DNA of 64,000 nt from Acetivibrio clariflavus DSM 19732 (lineage in GTDB: Bacteria; Bacillota; Clostridia; Acetivibrionales; Acetivibrionaceae), in contig NC_016627.1 in the NCBI RefSeq assembly GCF_000237085.1, positions 372,001 through 436,000 of the forward strand. Reading direction: 5' to 3'. The position numbers and the translations under genes are program-made. The notes under the pieces were generated by a model. It saw only the letters and a list, made by a program, of their open reading frames with translations, was not told the origin of the DNA and ran no database searches. Positions 33,958 through 41,026 of this stretch are shown here, piece after piece. Each line of letters opens with the position of its first letter. The first letter of the stretch is position 1.

Positions 33958-34896
33958 ATGAAGTACAAAGACTATTACAGCATTTTAGGTTTGAATAAGA
34001 ATGCTACGCAGGATGAAATAAAAAGAGCATATAGGAAATTAGCTAAGAAATACCACCCTGATGCCAATCCCAATGACAAAAAAGCAGAAGAGAAGTTTAA
34101 AGAAGTGAATGAAGCATACGAAGTATTGAGCGATCCCGAGAAGAGAAAAAAGTATGATGCTTTTGGTAGTGCATATAATTTTGAGGACGGATTTGATTTC
34201 GATCCGGCAAGATACGGTTTTGGAAATAATGTACGGTATGAATACAGAACTAACGTAGGTGGAGACTATAGCGACTTTTTTAAGATTTTTTTCGGTGATG
34301 ACGGCTTCGATTTAGGAAGTATATTTGATGGTTTCGGAAGACAACGCAAAAGAAAAAGTTACCCTGCACAGGGAAGTGATATTGAGTCGGAAATCGAGAT
34401 TTCTCCGGAAGAAGGATTTGCAGGTGTTGAAAAAAGTATAAGTATTAGAACACGCACCGGAGAGAAGACCCTTTCCTTCAAAATTCCAAAAGGTGTGAAA
34501 GATGGTGAAAAGATTAGACTTAAAGGTCAAGGTGAACCCGGTACCAATGGCGGTTCGAATGGTGATTTGTATCTGACGGTAAAGTTTAAAAAGGGCGGTA
34601 AATTTGAAATTGACGGGAAGGATTTGTTGACTGTATTGGATGTTATGCCATGGGATGCTGCTTTAGGCGGTGAGAAGACAGTTGATACATTGGATGGGAA
34701 AATTTTGATTAAGATTCCGCCGGGAATTCAGACCGATAACAAGATACGTGTTCCAGGAAAAGGTTATATCGATAGGAACGGTTTGAGAGGAGATCTGTAT
34801 ATAAAAATACGCATTGTCAATCCGAAGATTTTGACACCGGAAGTTAGAAAACTTTACGAAAAGCTGAGGGATATTGTAAAAGCGACTACCTATTGA
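33958..34896 (+). CDS. DnaJ-like co-chaperone (CbpA type, no zinc finger)
   Basis: 312 aa. ATG 33958 ([12 protein letters not shown]) is 8 bases after AAAGGTGG. The J domain (about 3-70) has HPD in KKYHPDANP, needed to stimulate DnaK ATPase. A Gly/Phe-rich stretch (about 75-130) and the two C-terminal substrate-binding beta domains (about 150-305) follow. The CXXCXGXG zinc module of true DnaJ is absent, so it is a CbpA-type co-chaperone. It lies 52 bases before clpB under the CtsR box and is likely co-induced with it by heat. Confidence 0.93.
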   Translation: MKYKDYYSILGLNKNATQDEIKRAYRKLAKKYHPDANPNDKKAEEKFKEVNEAYEVLSDPEKRKKYDAFGSAYNFEDGFDFDPARYGFGNNVRYEYRTNVGGDYSDFFKIFFGDDGFDLGSIFDGFGRQRKRKSYPAQGSDIESEIEISPEEGFAGVEKSISIRTRTGEKTLSFKIPKGVKDGEKIRLKGQGEPGTNGGSNGDLYLTVKFKKGGKFEIDGKDLLTVLDVMPWDAALGGEKTVDTLDGKILIKIPPGIQTDNKIRVPGKGYIDRNGLRGDLYIKIRIVNPKILTPEVRKLYEKLRDIVKATTY

Positions 34897-34948
34897 CAAA
34901 GCTGCATGCTATAAAGGCTTTTATACAATTGCAGAGGAGGGATGATGA

Positions 34949-37543
34949 ATGAATTTTGATAAATTTACTGAAAAGGCTCAGGAAGTTATTTCCTTATCTC
35001 AGGAAATTGCCATAAGGATGTCTCATCAGCAGATAGATGGTGAACATTTACATTTGGCAATGTTAAATCAAGAGGATGGCTTAATACCTAAGCTTTTAAG
35101 TTATATGGGCATAGATGTGCGAATGTATACCAATGATGTGGAACAGGAGCTTGAAAGACTGCCTAAAATATATGGCAGCGGTGCTTCCGGTATGTATGCC
35201 ACCAGAAGGTTTAATGAAATACTTATTCGTGCCGAGGATGAAGCCAAAAAGTTCAGAGATGAGTATATTGGAGTTGAGCATATATTTATACGGCTGATAA
35301 AGGAAAAGGATACACCTTCCGAAAAAATTTTCAGGCGTTATGGCATAAATCTGGAGAAGTTTATGGAAGCTTTGCGCAAAGTTAGAAGCAACCAGAGGAT
35401 AACTTCCAAAAATCCTGAGGATACCTATGATGCCTTAAAGAGGTTTGGCCGAGATTTGGTAGAGCTTGCAAGACAGGGCAAACTTGACCCGGTAATCGGC
35501 AGGGATGCGGAAATAAGAAGGGCAATACGAATTTTGTCAAGGAGGACAAAGAACAATCCAGTGTTGATTGGAGAACCGGGAGTAGGTAAGACTGCAGTTG
35601 TTGAAGGACTAGCCCAAAGGATACTTAAAGGGGATGTTCCTGAAGGACTAAAGGATAAAACAATATTTGCCTTGGATTTGGGTGCCTTAATTGCCGGAGC
35701 AAAGTATCGCGGCGAATTTGAGGAACGCTTGAAAGCAGTATTGAACGATGTTAACAAATCCAATGGAAGAATTATACTGTTTATAGATGAATTGCACAAT
35801 ATAGTGGGCGCAGGTAAAGCTGAGGGTGCAATGGATGCAGGAAATATTCTGAAACCAATGCTGGCCAGAGGGGAACTCCATTGTATAGGTGCTACAACTT
35901 TGGACGAATACCGCAAATATATAGAAAAGGATGCGGCATTGGAGAGAAGATTTCAGCCAATTTTAGTGGACCAGCCGACAGTGGAGGACACCATATCGAT
36001 TTTAAGGGGCTTGAAGGAAAGGTTTGAAATACATCACGGTGTCAGGATAACGGATAACGCCATAATAGCATGTGCTGTATTGTCCAACAGGTATATAAGC
36101 GACAGATTTCTCCCTGACAAAGCCATAGACCTGATGGATGAAGCGGCGGCTATGATAAGGACAGAAATTGACAGTATGCCTACAGAGCTTGATGAAATAA
36201 GCAGAAGATTAATGCAGCTTGAAATAGAGCGCCAGGCTCTTAGAAAAGAGGATGACCAGGCTTCCAAAGAAAGGCTGGCTGCTCTTGAAAAGGATATAGC
36301 AGCCCTTAAGGATAAGGCAGACAGTATGAAAGCTCAGTGGGAACTGGAAAAACAGAATATCAAAAGGGAAAAAGATATTAAGCAGCAGATAGAGGATGTA
36401 AAAAGGCAGATCGAGGAAGCAGAAAGAAATTATGACTTGGATAAACTAGCGATACTTAAACACGGTAAACTGCCGGAACTTGAAAAACAATTGGAAGAGG
36501 AGAAGAAGAGAATAAAATCCCGTGAAGGAAATGCCTTGTTGAAAGAGGAAGTTACCGAAGAGGAAATAGCTGAGATTGTTTCACGGTGGACTGGAATTCC
36601 GGTTACAAAGCTTGTGGAAAATGAAAAGGATAAACTTTTGAATCTTGAACAAATACTTCACAAGCGAGTTATAGGACAGGATGAGGCGGTAAGTGCGGTT
36701 AGCGATTCGGTTATAAGAGCAAGATCGGGACTTAAAGATTTGAGAAAGCCTATAGGTTCATTCATCTTTTTAGGACCTACCGGGGTTGGTAAGACCGAGC
36801 TTGCCAAAGCTTTAGCAGAAGCGTTGTTCGATACTGAGGATAATGTAGTGAGAATAGATATGTCGGAATATATGGAAAAACATTCTGTTGCAAGGCTGAT
36901 TGGCGCACCTCCGGGATATGTGGGTTATGAAGAAGGAGGACAGCTTACTGAAGCTGTAAGAAGAAAGCCCTATTGTGTAATACTCTTTGACGAGATTGAA
37001 AAGGCTCACCCTGAGGTGTTTAATGTGCTGCTGCAGCTTCTTGACGACGGTCGGCTTACTGACAGTCAGGGAAGGACAGTTAATTTCAAAAATACCGTTG
37101 TAATTATGACTTCAAACATCGGAAGCCAGTATCTTTTAAGCGGTATTTCCCCGGACGGCGAGATTAGCGATGAGGCAAGAAAAGAAGTAATGAATGAGCT
37201 TAGTAGAAACTTTAAGCCTGAATTTCTGAACCGTATTGATGAGATTGTGCTTTTCAAGCCTTTGAGAAAAGAAGAAATTATAAAAATTATTGATCTTGCA
37301 CTTAACGATATCCAAAAGAGACTCGATGACAGGAAGATAAAGCTGAATGTAACCGATAAGGCTAAGGAATATATGGCAGATTCAGCCTATACACCGGTTT
37401 ACGGTGCAAGGCCTGTAAAGAGGTATCTCCAGAAACATGTTGAGACACAGATAGCTAAAATGATTATTCAGGGAGAATTGGCGGACAGAATGGAAGTAAA
37501 GATTGACTTTGATGGGGAAAAACTGAACATTGAGGCAGTATGA
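34949..37543 (+). CDS. clpB: ClpB disaggregase (Hsp100)
   Basis: 864 aa, normal for ClpB. Order: Clp-N repeats (about 1-145), AAA+ 1 with Walker [10 protein letters not shown] (about 207-215) and Walker B LFIDELHN, the coiled-coil middle domain (about 400-525, which separates ClpB from ClpC/ClpA), AAA+ 2 with GPTGVGKTE (about 609-617), Walker [12 protein letters not shown] and substrate loop GYVGYEEGG, and a C-terminal small domain. It has no ClpP-binding loop. It pulls polypeptides from aggregates together with DnaK/DnaJ. GCAGAGGAGGG precedes the start. Confidence 0.97.
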   Translation: MNFDKFTEKAQEVISLSQEIAIRMSHQQIDGEHLHLAMLNQEDGLIPKLLSYMGIDVRMYTNDVEQELERLPKIYGSGASGMYATRRFNEILIRAEDEAKKFRDEYIGVEHIFIRLIKEKDTPSEKIFRRYGINLEKFMEALRKVRSNQRITSKNPEDTYDALKRFGRDLVELARQGKLDPVIGRDAEIRRAIRILSRRTKNNPVLIGEPGVGKTAVVEGLAQRILKGDVPEGLKDKTIFALDLGALIAGAKYRGEFEERLKAVLNDVNKSNGRIILFIDELHNIVGAGKAEGAMDAGNILKPMLARGELHCIGATTLDEYRKYIEKDAALERRFQPILVDQPTVEDTISILRGLKERFEIHHGVRITDNAIIACAVLSNRYISDRFLPDKAIDLMDEAAAMIRTEIDSMPTELDEISRRLMQLEIERQALRKEDDQASKERLAALEKDIAALKDKADSMKAQWELEKQNIKREKDIKQQIEDVKRQIEEAERNYDLDKLAILKHGKLPELEKQLEEEKKRIKSREGNALLKEEVTEEEIAEIVSRWTGIPVTKLVENEKDKLLNLEQILHKRVIGQDEAVSAVSDSVIRARSGLKDLRKPIGSFIFLGPTGVGKTELAKALAEALFDTEDNVVRIDMSEYMEKHSVARLIGAPPGYVGYEEGGQLTEAVRRKPYCVILFDEIEKAHPEVFNVLLQLLDDGRLTDSQGRTVNFKNTVVIMTSNIGSQYLLSGISPDGEISDEARKEVMNELSRNFKPEFLNRIDEIVLFKPLRKEEIIKIIDLALNDIQKRLDDRKIKLNVTDKAKEYMADSAYTPVYGARPVKRYLQKHVETQIAKMIIQGELADRMEVKIDFDGEKLNIEAV

Positions 37544-37660
37544 TGATTTTTATGACTTTTATGTATTTTAAAATTATATTTATTTATAAACTTAAAAATA
37601 CCGGTCTTGTGTTTAAAAGTTATAATCCCTTTAAACTTGGGATACATGGCGTAAATATTT

Positions 37661-37699
37661 AAAGGTTGCATGCTGAGATTATTCAAATGCAGCCTTTTT
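37661..37699 (+). terminator. Terminator of clpB
   Basis: AAAGGTTGCAT (37661-37671) pairs with ATGCAGCC (37687-37694) with one G-T pair, followed by five T residues. Confidence 0.7.
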
Positions 37700-37783
37700 C
37701 ATTGCCAAGGAAATTTTGATTAGCGTTAACTTCTAAACAAACTTGTTTAAAATTTTTTTGATTTTGTAATGTTTTTTCTAAGG

Positions 37784-37812
37784 TTGACGATAATGAAATC
37801 AAGGTGTATAAT
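37784..37812 (+). promoter_or_regulatory. Sigma-A promoter of the DNA methyltransferase gene
   Basis: TTGACG (37784-37789), 17-base spacer and perfect TATAAT (37807-37812). Transcription would start near 37819, so in-frame ATGs at 37790-37811 cannot be used and ATG 37847 becomes the start. Confidence 0.8.
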
Positions 37813-37846
37813 GCTGCTTAAAATCGGTAAAGGACAAGATGAGTTA

Positions 37847-38665
37847 ATGGAAGAAATATTTTACAGCATTGATTTTCCTTACACATTCAAGGATGGTTCA
37901 ATGATTATTAACAGCGATTGTATGACTGTCTTGCCGAAGATAAAAGATAAGTCTGTAGATTTGATATTTGCAGATCCGCCCTATAATTTGGGTAAGGATT
38001 ATGGAAATGACAGTGATAAATGGAAAAACAAGAATGAGTATTTAAGTTGGTGCTATGCCTGGGTTGACGAATGTTTTAGAGTTTTAAAGGATACTGGCAC
38101 GGTTTATATAATGAATTCAACCCAAAATATATCATATATAGATGTTTATATACGTGAAAAATATAATGTAATCAATAATATTGTATGGTATTATGACAGT
38201 TCGGGAGTGCAATCAAAGCACAAGTTTGGCTCGCTGTATGAACCTATAATTATGGCAAACAAGTCGGCAAAATGTAAATACACTTTCAACGGGGAGGATA
38301 TAATGGTGGAAGCAAAGACCGGAGCTGTAAGAAGGCTCATTGATTACAGAAAGACTCCTCCTCAGCCCTATAATAGCAAGAAAATTCCGGGTAATGTCTG
38401 GGAATTTGCCCGTGTGCGTTATCGAATGAGTGAATATGAGAAACATCCTTCACAGAAACCGGAAGCGTTGTTGGAAAGAATTATTAAAGCTTCAAGTAAT
38501 GCAGGAGATATTGTACTCGACCCTTTTTCGGGAACATTTACGGCTTCTGTGGTGGCAAGAAGACTTGGACGTAAATCCATAGGCATAGAGTTAAGCGAAG
38601 ATTATTACAGAATCGGTCTGAGACGTGTACTTGGTTTGAGTGAGGACAAAGAGAGTGACAATTGA
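37847..38665 (+). CDS. Orphan site-specific DNA methyltransferase, beta class
   Basis: 272 aa. The start is fixed by the promoter at 37784-37812. Motif IV DPPY (43-46) comes before motif I DPFSGTF (about 232-238), the order of beta-class N6-adenine or N4-cytosine enzymes. HPSQKPEALLERII is motif X. The 130 residues between hold the target-recognition region. No restriction enzyme or specificity gene lies near, so it is an orphan and may regulate genes or the cell cycle. Adenine is more likely than cytosine given DPPY, but the base and site are unknown. It overlaps no gene; the DUF362 gene follows after 32 bases. Confidence 0.92.
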   Translation: MEEIFYSIDFPYTFKDGSMIINSDCMTVLPKIKDKSVDLIFADPPYNLGKDYGNDSDKWKNKNEYLSWCYAWVDECFRVLKDTGTVYIMNSTQNISYIDVYIREKYNVINNIVWYYDSSGVQSKHKFGSLYEPIIMANKSAKCKYTFNGEDIMVEAKTGAVRRLIDYRKTPPQPYNSKKIPGNVWEFARVRYRMSEYEKHPSQKPEALLERIIKASSNAGDIVLDPFSGTFTASVVARRLGRKSIGIELSEDYYRIGLRRVLGLSEDKESDN

Positions 38666-38697
38666 AGTTACTTTGTAAAATAAAAGGAGTAGTTTCG

Positions 38698-39885
38698 ATG
38701 AGTTTAGTTTCGATAGTAAAAGCTTCTCAATACGATAAAACAACAGTTTCTAAGGCATTGGAAGAAACTTTTGAGAACTTGGGCGGTGTCGACAAATTTA
38801 TTAAGCCGGGAATGAAAGTTGCACTTAAAGCTAACCTTCTTATGAAAAAAAGACCTGAGGAGGCTGCGACTACCCATCCTGTTTTGGTAGGAGAACTTGC
38901 CAGAATAATTAAAAATGCAGGAGCTGAGGTGTTGATCATTGACAGCCCCGGGGGACCCTATACCCGTTCAAGGTTAGAGGATATATATACGGCTACCGGT
39001 ATGAAAGAAATAGCTGATGAGATTGGAGTACAGCTGAATTTTGACCTTTCCGAAGTTGAGGTCCAAAATCCCGATGGCAAATATATTAAGAAGTTAAAAA
39101 TTTTAAAACCGCTTGCAGAGGCTGATCTTGTTATAAACCTTCCTAAGCTCAAAACTCATGGGCAAATGGTTTATACTGGCGCAGTCAAAAATATGTTTGG
39201 TGCAATAGCGGGAATAACAAAGGTAGAGTATCACTTTAACATGAAGGAATATACCAGATTTGCAGATACTTTAATAGATATTTTCCTTAGTGTTAAACCT
39301 GCCTTAAATATAATGGATGCAATTATCGGCATGGAAGGTCCTGGACCTTCAGCGGGAGTGCCCAGAGAAATAGGAGCCATACTTGCATCAGAAAATGCCT
39401 TTCATTTGGATATGGCAGCTGTAAACATTATAAACATTGATCCCAAAAACGTTCCGGTTTTAAAAAACTCCATTGAAAGAGGATTATGCCCTGACGATAT
39501 TAGTCGGATTGAACTTGTTGGAGTACCCATTGACAGTGTCAGAGTAAAAGACTTTAGCGTTCCGGCTTTAGACGGACTTAGAGAAATCCGGTTCGTAAAG
39601 AATGACTTTCTTAAAAACCTTGCCGGATTTATGCTGCCGAAACCTGTATTTGTTTTGGATAAGTGCATTGGATGCGGAGAATGCAAGAGAAGCTGTCCGC
39701 CTAAAGCTATCGAAATGAAAAACAAAAAGCCCATAGTGAAACTTTCTAAGTGTATAAGGTGTTTTTGCTGCCAGGAATTATGCCCGGCTAAAGCTATCGA
39801 TATAAGAAGGAACAAGACAGTTGATAGGATAGTAAAACTTGCGGCGGGAATATATATGGATATCAGAGGAAAAGTTAAACACTAG
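38698..39885 (+). CDS. DUF362 protein with 4Fe-4S ferredoxin domain
   Basis: 395 aa. ATG 38698 lies after AAAAGGAGTAG. Residues about 1-300 are a DUF362 domain (KANLLMKKRPEEAATTHP; LPKLKTHGQMVYTGAVKNMFG), which is cytoplasmic and of unknown role. Residues about 318-385 are a two-cluster ferredoxin: CIGCGECKRSCPPKAIEM and CIRCFCCQELCPAKAI, eight cysteines for two [4Fe-4S] clusters. A redox function in anaerobic metabolism is inferred. It follows the methyltransferase gene with a 32-base gap and could share its transcript. Confidence 0.9.
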   Translation: MSLVSIVKASQYDKTTVSKALEETFENLGGVDKFIKPGMKVALKANLLMKKRPEEAATTHPVLVGELARIIKNAGAEVLIIDSPGGPYTRSRLEDIYTATGMKEIADEIGVQLNFDLSEVEVQNPDGKYIKKLKILKPLAEADLVINLPKLKTHGQMVYTGAVKNMFGAIAGITKVEYHFNMKEYTRFADTLIDIFLSVKPALNIMDAIIGMEGPGPSAGVPREIGAILASENAFHLDMAAVNIINIDPKNVPVLKNSIERGLCPDDISRIELVGVPIDSVRVKDFSVPALDGLREIRFVKNDFLKNLAGFMLPKPVFVLDKCIGCGECKRSCPPKAIEMKNKKPIVKLSKCIRCFCCQELCPAKAIDIRRNKTVDRIVKLAAGIYMDIRGKVKH

Positions 39886-39945
39886 GCAATATAAAGGCAA
39901 AACACTATTTCCACAAATAAACATAAAAAAATTTAAAAAATACTA

Positions 39946-39975
39946 TTGACTTTTCACCTATGTATCTGCTACAAT
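39946..39975 (+). promoter_or_regulatory. Promoter of the tRNA-Met/Glu/Val operon
   Basis: TTGACT (39946-39951), 18-base spacer, TACAAT (39970-39975), 51 bases before the first tRNA. Confidence 0.75.
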
Positions 39976-40026
39976 GTTAAAGCGTGCTGCGGATAATTAA
40001 AATAGCATGCATTGACAAATAAATAT

Positions 40027-40103
40027 GGCGGCGTAGCTCAGTTGGCCAGAGCATACGGTTCATACCCGTAGTGTCGTTGGTTCAAATCCGACCGCCGCTA
40101 CCA
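40027..40103 (+). tRNA. tRNA-Met (CAT), elongator
   Basis: Cloverleaf complete with encoded CCA. Acceptor GGCGGCG pairs with CGCCGCT, and the anticodon loop TTCATAC carries CAT. The anticodon stem TACGG/CCGTA lacks the three G-C pairs of an initiator tRNA, so this is the elongator. Confidence 0.95.
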
Positions 40104-40108
40104 TTATG

Positions 40109-40185
40109 TGGCCCATTGGTCAAGCGGTTAAGACACCGCCCTTTCACGGCGGTAACAGGGGTTCGAGTCCCCTATGGGTCATCCA
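40109..40185 (+). tRNA. tRNA-Glu (TTC)
   Basis: Acceptor TGGCCCA pairs with TGGGTCA; anticodon stem CCGCC/GGCGG with TTC in the loop; T-arm AGGGG/CCCCT; CCA is encoded. It lies 5 bases behind tRNA-Met. Confidence 0.95.
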
Positions 40186-40188
40186 AAC

Positions 40189-40264
40189 GGGCGCTTAGCT
40201 CAGCTGGGAGAGCATCTGCCTTACAAGCAGGGGGTCATAGGTTCGAGCCCTATAGTGCCCACCA
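40189..40264 (+). tRNA. tRNA-Val (TAC)
   Basis: Acceptor GGGCGCT pairs with AGTGCCC; anticodon stem CTGCC/AGCAG-side with loop TTACAA (TAC); T-arm ATAGG/CCTAT; CCA encoded. It lies 3 bases behind tRNA-Glu. Confidence 0.95.
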
Positions 40265-40311
40265 AAAGAAGGAACTATATATCAAAAAAGTATGGTTCCT
40301 TCTTTTTGCTT
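40264..40311 (+). terminator. Terminator of the tRNA operon
   Basis: AAAAGAAGGAAC (40264-40275) with GTTCCTTCTTTT (40295-40306); the T-run overlaps the stem end. Confidence 0.85.
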
Positions 40312-40331
40312 TCATGTTGAAGTTGAAGTAA

Positions 40332-40432
40332 AGCACTAAAAAACTATTGATGCCATCTAAAAACATATCAATGGCAAATCAAATTTAAGATTAATCAAAC
40401 TTCTTTTCTATACTTATGAATTGTTTTAGTGC
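40332..40432 (+). other. Upstream arm of the structured region before spoIIE
   Basis: GCACTAAAA (40332-40340) is fully complementary to TTTTAGTGC (40424-40432). Inside lie ATTGAT/ATCAAT or, alternatively, TGCCAT/ATGGCA (40346-40376). The second arm ends 1 base before the outer pair of the 40434-40614 structure, so both could belong to one RNA. Confidence 0.45.
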
Positions 40433-40433
40433 A

Positions 40434-40614
40434 AAAGGACGGAATTTCTTGACTTGAGCATTAGAAGTTGTTGCCGAAAGCTTGATAATTTGAAGTAAAA
40501 ATGCAATGGATGGCATTTTTAGCGTCTTGAAACAGGAGGTTTCATAGACGCGGGCGAAAATTATCAAGCTGAGGCTTACAGATTCTTTGCGAAAGTCATG
40601 TAATGGAGTCCTTT
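40434..40614 (+). ncRNA. Candidate structured RNA with a three-way junction
   Basis: Strong nested pairing: AAAGGAC (40434-40440) with GTCCTTT (40608-40614); GACTT (40451-40455) with AAGTC (40593-40597); a perfect 13-bp helix AGCTTGATAATTT (40479-40491) with AAATTATCAAGCT (40558-40570). The last encloses two hairpins: TAAAAATGC/GCATTTTTA (40496-40504, 40513-40521) and GCGTCT-t-GAAAC/GTTTC-at-AGACGC (40522-40533, 40539-40551). The second hairpin presents AGGAG in its loop. The two hairpins abut, as in a coaxial three-way junction. A terminator-like hairpin lies at 40883. I do not recognise an Rfam family; riboswitch, raiA-type RNA or other ncRNA are all open. It lies between a tRNA operon and spoIIE, with no credible ORF. 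Confidence 0.6.
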
Positions 40615-40617
40615 GTC

Positions 40618-40680
40618 ACTAAACCAAAATTGCCTTCAACTAAAACAAAACTGCCTTCAGCTAAAACAAAATTCCCACAC
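40618..40680 (+). repeat. Three tandem 21-base repeats
   Basis: Copies at 40618, 40639 and 40660 share CTAAAACAAAA(C/T)TGCCTTCA; the third has drifted at its end. It is directly downstream of the folded element. If translated from ATG 40603 it gives K(L/F)P repeats, but no ribosome site supports that. Confidence 0.7.
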
Positions 40681-40882
40681 GCTTCAAACGGCTTTTCTAA
40701 TAGCGTTACCTACGATTTGTTTACCCGCTCATGCCCGATAAAACCGTACTCAAACCAAATTTTTTGTCTATATAATATCCCTGAACAAAAATTTATTGAC
40801 CAAAATCTACAAAATTCATGTCCATATTTAAGATTTCAAACTTTACTTTACAATTTGAGCACATTTCTCTAAGTTGTTTTTC

Positions 40883-40904
40883 CATAGCACAAAGCTATGT
40901 TTTT
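40883..40904 (+). terminator. Possible end of the RNA upstream of spoIIE
   Basis: CATAGC-acaaa-GCTATG (40883-40899) followed by five T residues (40900-40904). Short stem; it precedes the spoIIE promoter. Confidence 0.6.
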
Positions 40905-40945
40905 GTGGATAAGTGTCAGAATAATTTTAGATGCCGCAACCGAAT

Positions 40946-40978
40946 TTGACAAATAATTTTTTGCCTATACTCTATAAT
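40946..40978 (+). promoter_or_regulatory. spoIIE promoter with Spo0A-type 21-bp spacer
   Basis: TTGACA (40946-40951) and perfect TATAAT (40973-40978) are 21 bases apart, not 17. That spacing is known from the Spo0A-activated sigma-A promoters of B. subtilis spoIIE and spoIIG. TTTGACA (40945-40951) differs by one base from the 0A box TTCGACA and overlaps the -35 element. Confidence 0.75.
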
Positions 40979-41026
40979 CAGTCATGCACGGCAAAAATAA
41001 AAATGTATTTTAGGAGGTCACAAAAG

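Noticed and set aside
40071-40331. 86-codon reading frame across the three tRNA genes
   Set aside because: It lies almost fully inside tRNA sequences and has no ribosome site.
40603-40872. 89-codon ORF behind the folded RNA element
   Set aside because: No ribosome site, composition unlike a protein, and it starts inside the folded element. The 21-base repeats explain the K-L-P pattern.
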